A stretch of DNA of 64,000 nucleotides from Synechococcales cyanobacterium bin59.metabat.ball.084 (GCA_013297675.1 JAAFHZ010000001.1:47586-111585); one strand, 5' to 3'; positions 9,615 through 18,878 are shown, numbered from the stretch's first letter. Numbers and translations are program-made. Notes: a model not told the origin generated them from the sequence alone.

Positions 9615-9760
9615 AATAGTGTTAATCACATTAAATATTTGGTTTTATTAACAGATAGGCTGAAATCAAAAAAATGGGTAGATTGATAATGTGATCTGGA
9701 AATTTTTCTGAAACCTAACTATTACTAATAAGTCCAAAACATTATTGATGTAACACTATT
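9615..9760. repeat. Inverted repeat pair in the cphB-cphA intergenic region
   Basis: AATAGTGTTA at 9615-9624 is exactly complementary to TAACACTATT at 9751-9760. Inside it, ATCACATT near 9625 is mirrored by AATGTGAT near 9690. The 255-bp region between cphB and cphA (9575-9829) contains no gene and is very AT-rich. The repeats could be regulator half-sites or a chance product of base composition. No NtcA-type GTA-N8-TAC was found. Confidence 0.3.
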
Positions 9761-9829
9761 AATAATATTTCTGTGCTTTTAGCTACAAAAAATATTATTT
9801 TCTCAAAACATAACATTTAATAAATCTAA

Positions 9830-10693
9830 TTAATTGGCCAGAATGCAGCGCTGCCGGTAGTTGTATCGATCTCCCTGGCTTAAGACGTGAACAGTAAGTT
9901 TGTGCAGACTTAGTGGAGATTGATCATCGCTTTCTAAATAATTAGTGTGCAGCATCTCACCCGGATCGATCACCGTGATAGTGCCTTTGCCTAAAACTTT
10001 AAATGTAAAATTATTTTCAAAAGCTGCGCAGGTATCTTCATCGATCCCGATCCCCAGCTTGTCGGGATGGGCGGCGATCGCGCTCATTAACCGCGCCATC
10101 CGATTACGGTTATGAAAATGTTGATCTACTAATAATTCTGGAATTAAGCTTAAGCCATTAGTTAAATCCACTAGAGAACGATTAGGAGATTCGCCGCTGC
10201 TGCCAGCGGCGATCATTTTTTCACCCATAATTGCGGCACCAGCACTAGTGCCAGCCAACATCAATTCACCTAAATGTAGTCTTTCTTTCAGAGATTCGAC
10301 AAATTTGCTGCCGCCGATTAAATCACAGAGACGCTGCTGATCACCGCCAGTAATAAAGACTCCAGTACAGTCGTTTAGAGCATTTAGCCAAAAACTCTGG
10401 TCGCATTCTTGAGGAGCACGAATATCCAGGATTTGGATTTGCTGAGCACCCATGTCTCGGAATATTTGGTAGTAGCGATCGCCCACAACGCTTGGTTCTT
10501 GGGAGGCACAAGGAATAATAGCAATTTTAGCTTTCTTTCCACCAGCACTTTCAAAAAAGGCGGTCAAAATGCTGCGCCCATTGACTTTATCCTCTGCTCC
10601 ACCAATAACCATGATTGGATAGTGGGTTGGAGTGGTCATAATTGTTTGAACGATAACAGGCCGGGTTTCAAGAAGAGAACTTGAATGCTTCAT
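9830..10693 (-). CDS. cphB: Cyanophycinase
   Basis: This serine-type exopeptidase of family S51 hydrolyses cyanophycin to beta-Asp-Arg dipeptides in the cytoplasm. The protein has IMVIGGAEDKVNGR near the N-terminus. It has the nucleophile elbow AGTSAGAA (Ser150), the GGDQQRLC segment, VDQHFHNRNRMARLMSAI and GIGIDEDTCAAFE, all typical of CphB. A second in-frame ATG at 10637-10639 would give 269 residues and place the nucleophile at 132, matching the position I recall for Synechocystis CphB. The upstream ATG at 10693 has the better Shine-Dalgarno (AAGG, 9 nt before). The true start is therefore uncertain. It lies 43 bp after agrE and 255 bp before cphA on the same strand. Confidence 0.95.
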   Translation of the reverse strand: MKHSSSLLETRPVIVQTIMTTPTHYPIMVIGGAEDKVNGRSILTAFFESAGGKKAKIAIIPCASQEPSVVGDRYYQIFRDMGAQQIQILDIRAPQECDQSFWLNALNDCTGVFITGGDQQRLCDLIGGSKFVESLKERLHLGELMLAGTSAGAAIMGEKMIAAGSSGESPNRSLVDLTNGLSLIPELLVDQHFHNRNRMARLMSAIAAHPDKLGIGIDEDTCAAFENNFTFKVLGKGTITVIDPGEMLHTNYLESDDQSPLSLHKLTVHVLSQGDRYNYRQRCILAN

Positions 10694-10736
10694 TGTATAT
10701 TACCTTGTTAAAAAAAATTAAATTTATATATTAGTT

Positions 10737-12869
10737 TTAGCGCTGGTATTGTCCGGTTAGCTTATTGAGCTGCTGGACTAACAGGCTCAGGAACAGTCCC
10801 ACATCGGTAACAACTCCGATCGATTCAATGGAGCCTCGATCACTCAACTTAGTAACAACGGCTGGATTGATATCAATGCAGACCATCTTTACTCCAGCCG
10901 GAGTCATATTACCCACCCCGATCGAGTGCAGCATACTAGACAGCATCAAAATCAGATCGGCACCTGCAATCAAGCGGGCATAATCTGCCTGGGCTGCAAT
11001 CAAGTCCATCTTGGTATCGGGCAATGGTCCATCATCGCGAATCGAGCCAGCCAAAGAAAAAGGCACATGGTTTTTAACGCACTCATACATCACCCCGCTG
11101 GTTAACACCCCTTGCTCCACCGCTTGGGCAATGCTGCCGCAGCGGCGAATAGTATTGATTGCTTTTAGGTGATGGCGGTGTCCACCATGTACCGATACAC
11201 CCCGCTGCATATCGACACCTAAAGAGGTGCCCATCAGAGATTGTTCGATATCATGAACGGCGATCGCATTACCACCCAACAGCGCCTGTACATAGCCCTC
11301 CCGAATGAGCTGGTTCAGATGTTTACTGCCGCCAGTGTGGATCACTACCGGGCCAGCGGTGACAACTACCTTGCCACCCCGATCGCGAATTTGGCGCAGA
11401 TCCCAGGCGATTTTCTCCACCACTAATTCCACCCGCCGCTCACTAGAAACTCCGGCTCCCATGAAGCTAAATTCTTCGGTGTTCTTTTTGAGGGTAGGAA
11501 TCTTGCGCTTAGTGCGAATGCCCTCGCTGCCAGTTACTACCGATTCCCCAATTTGCAAATCTCGCAGCAGCTTACAACGAGCGATGATTCCTGCCGAGGT
11601 TTGGGTAACGGCGATCGCCCCATCCATGCGCTGATCTTGTACCTTGACCCACTGATTACCCACCAAAACTTCTGTGGGGTAAATAGTAGTGGCATAGAAA
11701 TCATCAGCGGCCACCCCGGTCTGAGTTACCGGGGCTAAACTAGCAGGCACTGTTTCCGCCGCATCGATCGCGCCCAAATCGATCAACTGCGCCATAATCT
11801 CGGCCATGACCGCAGCATCGGGAGCAGAAACTTTCACTTCGGCCAGAGAGGTATCTTGGCGCTGATTGCCTAAATTAAAGCTCACTACTTGAAAGCTGCC
11901 ACCGCCAGTGACAATGGTATCTAGCACCCGATTTACCAATCCAGAGTCCAGCAGATGACCTTCTAGGTGAATAATTTTGGTTTGAATGGTGGATAGCTGC
12001 GGTGACTCTCGATGTGGCTCGATCACCTTAAGAGTCAAACACTTAGCCGCACCACCGGCTTTGAGGAATTCCGTCAGGGGTGTTTCGACTACCGTAAAAC
12101 CCCGATCGGCCAATACTTGATTTAGCCCCTCACTAACTTTATTCATTACTACGATGCGATCAATGTTTACCGTATTACAGGCAAAATTCACTGCATCGGC
12201 TTCACTGATGGCAATCCGTTTTTCTGGTGGCACTCGCAGCTCAATTAAACGATTGGAATAGGTGTCAAAAGCGGGTGGATAATACAGCAAATAGCCATCA
12301 GTCAGCGGACAAAAGCAGGTATCTAAATGATAAAATCGCCGATCGACTAACCGCAAAGACAATACTTCCACGTCTAACCATTCGGCTAAGTAAGGATGGG
12401 AGTCAAGCTCCGATCGAAAGCCATAACCAGCCCACAGCCAGCCACCAGCTCGATCCATCAAGGCATCACCAGCACCTTCAAAAGGCAAACTGTTTGGTAA
12501 AAGATGCACCGTATAACCCTGATCGGCAAACCACTTGTGAAAATACTGCTCTTCCCCCCGGCGCTCGGGATGAAAGAAGCGGCTGAGCACCACGGTATCT
12601 CCCAAAATCAAACCAGCATTGGCCGTAAATACCATGTCTGGCCAACCGGGCTGTGGTTCCACCAAGTCCACCTGGGCATATTTTTGCAAGACTTGGTAAA
12701 GCTGAGTCCACTGTTCCAAAGCCCGATCGCGTGACGATCGATGGATATTACCTTCCATCCAAGGGTTGATCACGTAATCGACTTCGTAATGGTGCGGGGC
12801 ACACATCAGGATGCGCATTGGAGCGGCTTTTAGTTGATCGATCGTTGAGGTATGTACGGTTGAAGACAT
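10737..12869 (-). CDS. agrE: Arginine dihydrolase / ornithine cyclodeaminase
   Basis: This is the cyanobacterial bifunctional enzyme (AgrE of Anabaena, ArgZ of Synechocystis). It converts arginine to ornithine, CO2 and two NH3, and in the AgrE type ornithine to proline. Residues 18-285 are a guanidine-modifying fold with Asn84 (FTANAGL), His181 (YHLDT) and nucleophile Cys277 (AAKCLTLK). Each is offset by exactly 13 from the ArgZ catalytic residues as I recall them. Residues about 285-390 are the linker LOR/SDH-type domain. Residues about 400-700 are the NAD-binding ornithine-cyclodeaminase-like part (VVTAGPVVIHTGG, DDGPLPDT). A second start at Met18 is possible. Position next to cphB fits degradation of arginine released from cyanophycin. 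Confidence 0.93.
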   Translation of the reverse strand: MSSTVHTSTIDQLKAAPMRILMCAPHHYEVDYVINPWMEGNIHRSSRDRALEQWTQLYQVLQKYAQVDLVEPQPGWPDMVFTANAGLILGDTVVLSRFFHPERRGEEQYFHKWFADQGYTVHLLPNSLPFEGAGDALMDRAGGWLWAGYGFRSELDSHPYLAEWLDVEVLSLRLVDRRFYHLDTCFCPLTDGYLLYYPPAFDTYSNRLIELRVPPEKRIAISEADAVNFACNTVNIDRIVVMNKVSEGLNQVLADRGFTVVETPLTEFLKAGGAAKCLTLKVIEPHRESPQLSTIQTKIIHLEGHLLDSGLVNRVLDTIVTGGGSFQVVSFNLGNQRQDTSLAEVKVSAPDAAVMAEIMAQLIDLGAIDAAETVPASLAPVTQTGVAADDFYATTIYPTEVLVGNQWVKVQDQRMDGAIAVTQTSAGIIARCKLLRDLQIGESVVTGSEGIRTKRKIPTLKKNTEEFSFMGAGVSSERRVELVVEKIAWDLRQIRDRGGKVVVTAGPVVIHTGGSKHLNQLIREGYVQALLGGNAIAVHDIEQSLMGTSLGVDMQRGVSVHGGHRHHLKAINTIRRCGSIAQAVEQGVLTSGVMYECVKNHVPFSLAGSIRDDGPLPDTKMDLIAAQADYARLIAGADLILMLSSMLHSIGVGNMTPAGVKMVCIDINPAVVTKLSDRGSIESIGVVTDVGLFLSLLVQQLNKLTGQYQR

Positions 12870-12908
12870 TGGTAGATTTTGGGAGAAGACAACAAGAGCT
12901 GAAAATAT

Positions 12909-13136
12909 CTAATCTTTTGGTTGGGGTTTATCTACATTCGCTTTGCCCACCATGTAAACAATGGCATAGGGATTTGCTACTTTTGTAGATGCTTTGCGGA
13001 TCTCTAACCCAATCAAGTCATCATCTTTATCATAATCGAGCACCAATTCTGGCGTGATTTTTGTGGTTTCTTCGACGGTTTTTTCACCAAAAGAAATTTG
13101 TAAAATATCTTTGTCTGGGTCATAAATAACTTTCAT
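12909..13136 (-). CDS. DUF2283 small protein
   Basis: The 75-residue protein MKVIYDPDKDILQISF... has the DUF2283 pattern: YD-x(4)-D-x-LYI/LQI-x-F near the start, then LDYDKDDDLIGLEIRKAS. The molecular role of DUF2283 is unknown; family members often sit beside DUF4258 or toxin-like small genes, but none is seen here. It is 39 bp upstream of agrE on the same strand and may be co-transcribed with it by position only. Confidence 0.75.
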   Translation of the reverse strand: MKVIYDPDKDILQISFGEKTVEETTKITPELVLDYDKDDDLIGLEIRKASTKVANPYAIVYMVGKANVDKPQPKD

Positions 13137-13337
13137 TACGATTTTTTAAGAACTCCACTAACTCAATCGTAGTCATAGACAAGGCCACTTGAATGTATCG
13201 TAAGCGACAAAAGAATGTAGCATTGTCCGTCAAAGTATCAAGGCCACAGCAGAAAATCTCAAATAGTCAGACAAGTCTGCAATTCAAATGTAACTTGACC
13301 GGTTTGTAGTTGTTAAAATCTTTTGAACGGTGGTTTT

Positions 13338-15014
13338 ATGCCAAATTCTGATTGTGCCTTTCCGGGCGTTTCCTTACAGCATTCCACCATCCGCCCGATC
13401 GGAGTCTATGCCCTGTCTGGGTTGGCGGCTGATCGCACTGGATTGCTGGCAGTCGATGCCATCAGAGGCTACCTGCTAGCGGTTAATCCGCTCACCAACA
13501 ACACCATTATTCTGAACCCTCACCATGTCTCGGGCTGGATTGGAGTCCATGGACTTACCCTCTGGCAAGAAGTCTTGTGGTATGCCAAAGGACAGGAGGT
13601 GATCTATTGCGATCGACACAACCTTATCCCCACCGTATTTACCCGCCTTCCTTATCCAGTAACCGGAGTAGCAGTCTGGGAAACCACCGTATACGTAAGC
13701 TGCCAAAAATCTGGCTATATTCATCTCTTCGATTGCCACAGTGGCGAATTAATAGAACGCATCCCCCAACCCGGTATTGGCACCGAGACCCTTACTATAT
13801 TTCAAGATCAGCTCTGGGTCTGCGATCGAGCAGAGCAAACTGTTTATTGTCTCGATCGCACCAGCGGAGCCGCTCAGTTTAGCGCCCTCACCCCTTTCAC
13901 CTCTCCTACCGGCATTGCTTTTTATCAACCTGCACCAGACCAAGAGCCGATTTGCTATATCTCCTACGCCGATGAAGAACCCTATATTCGCGACAACCCC
14001 AACGCCGATTTTCCCTATCAACTAACCTTCCGCGATCGAACCTTTATTCATCCTCTATATTTCCATCACAATGCCACTGAGCATTACACCCTCTCTAATG
14101 GCTATTTAGTCGAACTCTCCTATGTAGAAGAACTGCTGCCATTAGAAGCCGTCACCCTCAACCAAGTAGAGTGGCGGATTGCCCTACCTGCTAATACCCT
14201 GCGCCAGCGCATCCGCCATATAGAACCAATTGGTCATGAGTTTACGATCGAAGAGCAGGACGGCCAAAAGGTGGCGGTCTTTAAATTTGATCAGATTTTG
14301 CCTCATCAAGGCGGACTGATCGGCTGGCGGGCGATCATCGAAATGTATAGCCTGAAATATTCTCTGGCTCCTGCTGATATACCAGCGGGAGAAGCCTTGC
14401 CCACTGAGTTACAGCCCTATTTGATTGATGATGATGACTTGGCGATGGAGACAGAAACAATCCGCCAAGCAGCCAAGGATGCGATCGGCACGGAAACTAA
14501 CGTGCTGCGCCAAATGCTCAAAATTCGTAATTATGTCTACGATCGACTTTCCTATGGCATTCGCCCCAGAATCGACACTCCTGATGTAGCCTTGGCCAGA
14601 GGCATTGGTTCCTGTGGCGAATATGTGGGGGTCTTACTCGCTCTCGCTCGTCTCAATGGCATCGCCTGCCGCACTATTGGCCGCTACAAATGCCCACCTC
14701 ATCCAGAAAGTCACTATCTGCCCTTAGAGCCAGATTTTAACCATGTGTGGCTAGAATTTTATGTGCCCGGTATCGGCTGGCTGCCGATGGAATCTAATGT
14801 GGATGATATTGTCGATCGCGGCCCTTATCCCCAAAGATTTTTTATGGGTTTAGCTTGGTATCACACCGAAATTGGCAAGGGGATTTCTTTTGAAAAAATG
14901 AGAGCTGCCGATAAGCCCGCCCATATTTCCATGGGAGATTTAGCGATCAACCATATTCGCTTTAGGATTCTAGAAGAATTAATTCCACAGGAATCCATTG
15001 AGGTCAAAGACTAA
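13338..15014 (+). CDS. Beta-propeller / transglutaminase-like protease-fold protein
   Basis: From the ATG at 13338 it is 558 residues (a TTG at 13323 is the alternative start). There is no signal peptide, so it is probably cytoplasmic. Residues about 15-230 look like an NHL/SMP-30-type propeller (GLAADRTGLLAVDAIRGYL, VWETTVYVSCQKSGYIHLFD, DQLWVCDRAEQTVYCLDR). Residues about 240-380 are a beta-rich linker. Residues about 395-520 are a transglutaminase-like domain. Its Cys is in GIGSCGEYVGVLLALARLNG, its His in FNHVWLEFY and its Asp in ESNVDD, so the Cys-His-Asp triad is intact. Activity could be peptide hydrolysis or amide transfer. I do not recognise this exact architecture as a characterised protein. 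Confidence 0.8.
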   Translation: MPNSDCAFPGVSLQHSTIRPIGVYALSGLAADRTGLLAVDAIRGYLLAVNPLTNNTIILNPHHVSGWIGVHGLTLWQEVLWYAKGQEVIYCDRHNLIPTVFTRLPYPVTGVAVWETTVYVSCQKSGYIHLFDCHSGELIERIPQPGIGTETLTIFQDQLWVCDRAEQTVYCLDRTSGAAQFSALTPFTSPTGIAFYQPAPDQEPICYISYADEEPYIRDNPNADFPYQLTFRDRTFIHPLYFHHNATEHYTLSNGYLVELSYVEELLPLEAVTLNQVEWRIALPANTLRQRIRHIEPIGHEFTIEEQDGQKVAVFKFDQILPHQGGLIGWRAIIEMYSLKYSLAPADIPAGEALPTELQPYLIDDDDLAMETETIRQAAKDAIGTETNVLRQMLKIRNYVYDRLSYGIRPRIDTPDVALARGIGSCGEYVGVLLALARLNGIACRTIGRYKCPPHPESHYLPLEPDFNHVWLEFYVPGIGWLPMESNVDDIVDRGPYPQRFFMGLAWYHTEIGKGISFEKMRAADKPAHISMGDLAINHIRFRILEELIPQESIEVKD

Positions 15015-15061
15015 TAGAATAGTAGAAATCTGTAGGTTCAGGATTTTTTCTCAGGAACAGG

Positions 15062-15089
15062 ATCGCTATGCAACTATTGGGATAGCGAT
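15062..15089. repeat. Hairpin upstream of dps
   Basis: ATCGCTAT (15062-15069) is perfectly complementary to ATAGCGAT (15082-15089), in the 157-bp gap before dps. There is no T-tract, so it is not an obvious terminator. It may be an operator or a leader structure. Confidence 0.3.
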
Positions 15090-15171
15090 AGCTGAAAGGA
15101 AGTTAATGCCTGTCCAGATTAAGCTCTAAAATAGACTTCAGTATGCAAAACCCCAAAACAGGAGCGACTTT

Positions 15172-15642
15172 ATGAATATTGATATCGGCATGGAAACCAG
15201 CGATCGCAAGGCAATTGCCGATGGACTGTGCAAATTATTGGCAGATACCTACACCCTGTATCTCAAAACCCATTACTTTCATTGGAATGTTACCGGGCCA
15301 ATGTTTCAGACTCTGCACCTCATGTTTGAAACCCAGTACACCGAACTAGCCCTCGCCGTAGACCTGATTGCCGAACGAATTAGAGCCTTAGGCCACACCG
15401 CTCCTGGCAGCTACAGCGCCTACGCTCAACTCAGCTCTATTCCAGAAACTACCGAAGTGCCCAAAGCTACCGAGATGATCCAGCTCTTAGTCGAAGCCCA
15501 AGAAGCCGTCTGTCGCACTGCTCGATCGATCTACCCCCTAGTAGCCAAAGCCAGCGACGAACCTACCGCCGATCTATTGACCCAAAGGCTACAACTTCAC
15601 GAAAAAACCGCATGGATGCTGCGCAGTTTATTGGATAATTAA
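15172..15642 (+). CDS. dps: Dps family ferritin-like protein
   Basis: Dps dodecamers oxidise and store iron using hydrogen peroxide and protect DNA under starvation or oxidative stress. The 156-residue protein shows the Dps signature: an [16 protein letters not shown] segment, then the ferroxidase acidic helix [22 protein letters not shown]. The His, Asp and Glu residues expected to form the inter-subunit iron site are present. A good ribosome site (AGGAG, 8 nt before the ATG) fixes the start. A terminator follows directly, so the gene is likely monocistronic. Confidence 0.93.
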   Translation: MNIDIGMETSDRKAIADGLCKLLADTYTLYLKTHYFHWNVTGPMFQTLHLMFETQYTELALAVDLIAERIRALGHTAPGSYSAYAQLSSIPETTEVPKATEMIQLLVEAQEAVCRTARSIYPLVAKASDEPTADLLTQRLQLHEKTAWMLRSLLDN

Positions 15643-15661
15643 ATTTCCTTTAGTAATCGAC

Positions 15662-15691
15662 GGGGTGTCTAAGTTAGGCACTCCTTTTTTT
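15662..15691 (+). terminator. Rho-independent terminator of dps
   Basis: GGGGTGTCT (15662-15670) pairs with AGGCACTCC (15676-15684) over nine positions with two G-U pairs, around a 5-nt loop. Seven T follow. It lies 20 bp after the dps stop and just before the convergent mysD. Confidence 0.85.
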
Positions 15692-15707
15692 ATCTCTTGG
15701 TTGTTTT

Positions 15708-16733
15708 TTATCTGGCGTTTTTTAACATCTCTTGAAAAAAGCTTTCCAGAGAAACTCCCGTAGCTTTCATCATTGCCGATAGCACGCTAGATTTAGCAAA
15801 AGCACAGTACAGTCCGGCCTCCAAGAACCAGGGTTCACCCTGTGGATCTATCCGAAAATCGAACAGGCTATAGTGGCGGCAGCCCAGCGCCACATGGCAT
15901 TTTTTGGCCATTTCCCAAACTTTTTCAGTAATGGGATCTTGAGGATCAACAATCCAAGACTCGGCATTATTTTTGGCCGCGAAGTCTAAATTGCCGTCCG
16001 CATTTTGCTTCAACTTATCGCGATAGCTGCGGATTGGTCGCAGATCTGGATCTAAAGCGTATTCCTCCAACGGTAAGCAAATCAATTGACCGTCTCGTAC
16101 CACAATTCCACAGCGCACCTCTCGACCCAGTTCAATGAATTTTTCTACTAAGATTTCGCTGCTGTAAGCCCGAGCTGTTTGTAAGGCTAGATCTAAATCT
16201 GTAACATCTTTTACCAGAGCAACTCCCAGCGAATTATCGGTATTCAAAGGCTTAACGACGATCGGCAACTCTAGAGTAGGTCTTTTAAAATCGATCGATG
16301 ATAAAACTTCTCCGGCAGGTATTGGCACCCCAGCCGCCGCCACGATCGATCGAGTCTTGGCTTTATCGGCCACTAAAGCCATCAGCTCAGCCGAATTACC
16401 CACATAGGGAATTTGGAGTAAATCAAACAGAGCGCGGTATTGAGTCATGCCAGGAATGCAAAACATCTGAGGCACCACCACATCAATTTGCAAATTGAGC
16501 AGTATTTGGATCGCAGCGGCAATGGGCTTGGCCGGGGCAGCAGCGATCGACTCTAGATCTAAAGAATCGGGGAAGCACCACTGCCGATCGGGCGAAACAT
16601 AGGCGATCAAGAATTCATAGCGATCGGGGTGAGCCGTATTTACTAAGCAGTCTTGGGCATAAAGCCGCGATAAATCACAGTAAAAATCACTCTCGGCAGA
16701 ACCCACCAAATGTAGCACTCTCAATGGTTGCAT
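15708..16733 (-). CDS. mysD: D-Ala-D-Ala ligase-like mycosporine synthase MysD
   Basis: MysD is the ATP-grasp ligase that attaches a second amino acid (serine, threonine or similar) to mycosporine-glycine, giving shinorine, porphyra-334 or related sunscreens. The 341-residue protein has the D-Ala-D-Ala-ligase plan: an N-terminal Rossmann-like part (MQPLRVLHLVGSAES), IPYVGNSAELMALVADK in the middle, the ATP-grasp strand ELPIVVKPLNTDNSLGV, and FDFRIDPQGEPWFLEAG near the end. It is last in mysABCD, 2 bp after mysC. Its presence, rather than an NRPS-type mysE, predicts the ligase route. The amino acid specificity cannot be read from the sequence by eye. Confidence 0.9.
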   Translation of the reverse strand: MQPLRVLHLVGSAESDFYCDLSRLYAQDCLVNTAHPDRYEFLIAYVSPDRQWCFPDSLDLESIAAAPAKPIAAAIQILLNLQIDVVVPQMFCIPGMTQYRALFDLLQIPYVGNSAELMALVADKAKTRSIVAAAGVPIPAGEVLSSIDFKRPTLELPIVVKPLNTDNSLGVALVKDVTDLDLALQTARAYSSEILVEKFIELGREVRCGIVVRDGQLICLPLEEYALDPDLRPIRSYRDKLKQNADGNLDFAAKNNAESWIVDPQDPITEKVWEMAKKCHVALGCRHYSLFDFRIDPQGEPWFLEAGLYCAFAKSSVLSAMMKATGVSLESFFQEMLKNAR

Positions 16734-16735
16734 GT

Positions 16736-18088
16736 TTAGTCTCCACCTACTTCTACCAGCTTGCCAATATTAAAATCAATCCGAATCCATTCTTTAGGAT
16801 GAAGTAAATTTCCCCACAGCAGCAGCGGAATCTGCCAGTGATGCACCAGCAAAAACGGCAGCGGATCATCCCAATCAAAAATGGCATCTTTGCCCTGAGC
16901 AATAATTTGTAAGCGCTCCCAGGTTTGAGCTGGCGACCAAAGGTGAGTTAATAACCGCCAAATTTCATGGTAAATCCAGTAGGTGGGGCGGCTAGTTGCC
17001 AGAGGCTGCACTGGTTGGGAGACAGGCTGCGCATCCAAATATGCCCCAGCTACGCCGGGATGGTCATAGAACATGGTGATTGCTGAATGGGTGCGGGGAT
17101 TGCATTCGATCGCGTATACCATTCCGTCGTCATCTGCCCGCATAAAATCCAATGAGATTTGACCAGTTAGGTTTAAACTACTGGCAAACAGTCGAATCCA
17201 GCTCTCAATTTCTGGTTGATGGACCTGTTCATAGTTCACCTGAAACGGCGAAGATTCACAGCAGCAGTGCAACTGTAAATGACCGTTCCGCACCGTGGTG
17301 TGAGTGCAGTATTCCTGCCCAGGAATATATTCTTGCAATACCCAGGGTTTACTAGGAGAAATTGGTAGAGACTTAACAAAAGCTGCGGTCTGAGCGGGAG
17401 TTTCACAGGGTAACTTGGTTAAATCTAACCGGCGCACTGAATCGTAGGGAATACTTTTAAGAATATATTGACGCTGAGCATTGCTGAAATCAAAGTCAAT
17501 TACCTGCTGAGGATCGGTAATTTTGTAAGATTTTGGCGCTCTTAATCCCAAAATTTGGGCAGCAGTAGCAAATTCATACTTATCATCCAAGCGCTGGAGA
17601 GTATTTAGATCTAGGTGCATAACGGTGCAGTGGTCATTTAAGACCTCTTGAGCTGCGGCATCGTAGTAGCTAGCTACAGGGCTACAGACGGGCACATACA
17701 CATCCACTTTTTCTTTTTGGACAATTTCTAACAGAGCTGTGGCGTAGTCTGCCGCCTGAGGATTTGGGACTGTGTAAAATCGATCGACTGCCCCCGAATA
17801 GCGATGACCAGTCAGCCAGTACTTATGAGTTTCGATCAAAATCACCCGATGACCAGCCCGGTGAAACGATCGAGCCAATTGCAGTGCTTTGGTCATTTTC
17901 CCGCCGCTGATCAAAACGGTTTGCGGTGCCTCTAGATGAGGAATTTGAGGCGGTTTAAAAACCATTGCCCGGATCACAGCTACCAAAGTCAGAGCTAGAT
18001 TCAGCGGCAATACCAACAGCAGTAAAGCCAAGGTGGCGATGGTTTTGATTTGAGAACCAATTAAATTGTTAGCAACAGCCGTCATCAC
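16736..18088 (-). CDS. mysC: ATP-grasp mycosporine-glycine synthase MysC
   Basis: MysC joins glycine to 4-deoxygadusol with ATP to make mycosporine-glycine. The 450-residue protein has a hydrophobic N-terminal segment (about residues 15-40, TLALLLLVLPLNLALTLVAV). This is followed by a carbamoyl-phosphate-synthase-like ATP-grasp fold: VLISGGKMTKALQLARSFHRAG, DVYVPVCSPVASYYDA, EYIPGQEYCTHTTVRNG and AIECNPRTHSAITMFYDH. The start codon overlaps the mysB stop by 4 bp, showing translational coupling. Membrane association through the N-terminus is an inference. Confidence 0.9.
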   Translation of the reverse strand: MMTAVANNLIGSQIKTIATLALLLLVLPLNLALTLVAVIRAMVFKPPQIPHLEAPQTVLISGGKMTKALQLARSFHRAGHRVILIETHKYWLTGHRYSGAVDRFYTVPNPQAADYATALLEIVQKEKVDVYVPVCSPVASYYDAAAQEVLNDHCTVMHLDLNTLQRLDDKYEFATAAQILGLRAPKSYKITDPQQVIDFDFSNAQRQYILKSIPYDSVRRLDLTKLPCETPAQTAAFVKSLPISPSKPWVLQEYIPGQEYCTHTTVRNGHLQLHCCCESSPFQVNYEQVHQPEIESWIRLFASSLNLTGQISLDFMRADDDGMVYAIECNPRTHSAITMFYDHPGVAGAYLDAQPVSQPVQPLATSRPTYWIYHEIWRLLTHLWSPAQTWERLQIIAQGKDAIFDWDDPLPFLLVHHWQIPLLLWGNLLHPKEWIRIDFNIGKLVEVGGD

Positions 18089-18876
18089 ACCCGCCTAATA
18101 AGAGTTAAACCATCTCGTAAGGGCAGCAACACCTGTTCCACTCGGGGGTCATCAGCAACGGCCTGGTTAAACTGAGCGATCGCCGCACCATTCGCAGATG
18201 GGACACCTGACAGATACGGCTGTCCCTGCATCAGGGTATTGTCTGCACAGACCAAGCCATCGGCAGCTAACAGAGAAGTTTCTAACAGCAAGTTGAGGTA
18301 GTCAATGTACCCAGCCTTGTCCGCATCGATAAAGACCAAATCAAATGCTTCGCCCGCATTAGCTAGCTGTTGCATGGTTTCTAGTGCTGGCGCTACTCGC
18401 ACCGAGATTTTATATCCGGCAGCAGAGTCAGCAAAACATTGCTGGGCAAACTCTGCCGCATAGGGATCGACTTCGCAAGCAACTACTTCGCCATCTTTGG
18501 GCAGCGCCTCAGCCATGGCCAGGGCAGAATATCCAGTAAACATGCCTATTTCTAACACCCGGCGAGCTTTGGTGAGATGAACCAAAAACTTTAACATTTG
18601 ACCTTCCACATGGCCAGAAAGCATTTCAGATTCTAAGGGGCGCACCGTAGCACCATCCGCAAAATGCTTTGTCCAATCTTCGGTTTGGGTGCGCTGCACT
18701 AGCTTGGCCAGACCGGGCGACTCCGGGCTGGTGCAGCGATCTAAATAGGCATCTAAACCACTGGCTAGCTCATAAGCTTGCTGGAGTTCGGCAAAAATCG
18801 GGTCTGAAGTAGATGCTTGCTGGGTAAGCCGCTCTAGCTTGGCTGCTAAAATACCGATCGGAGTAACTGGCCTCAT
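18085..18876 (-). CDS. mysB: O-methyltransferase MysB
   Basis: MysB methylates demethyl-4-deoxygadusol with S-adenosylmethionine to give 4-deoxygadusol. The 263-residue protein is of the caffeoyl-CoA O-methyltransferase type: a SAM-binding glycine motif VLEIGMFTGYSALAMAEALP, the acidic VACEVDPYAAEFA strand and FDLVFIDADKAGYIDYLN. It lies 2 bp after mysA and overlaps mysC by 4 bp. The family alone would not give the substrate; the assignment rests on its place between mysA and mysC. Confidence 0.92.
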   Translation of the reverse strand: MRPVTPIGILAAKLERLTQQASTSDPIFAELQQAYELASGLDAYLDRCTSPESPGLAKLVQRTQTEDWTKHFADGATVRPLESEMLSGHVEGQMLKFLVHLTKARRVLEIGMFTGYSALAMAEALPKDGEVVACEVDPYAAEFAQQCFADSAAGYKISVRVAPALETMQQLANAGEAFDLVFIDADKAGYIDYLNLLLETSLLAADGLVCADNTLMQGQPYLSGVPSANGAAIAQFNQAVADDPRVEQVLLPLRDGLTLIRRV

Positions 18877-18878
18877 CG

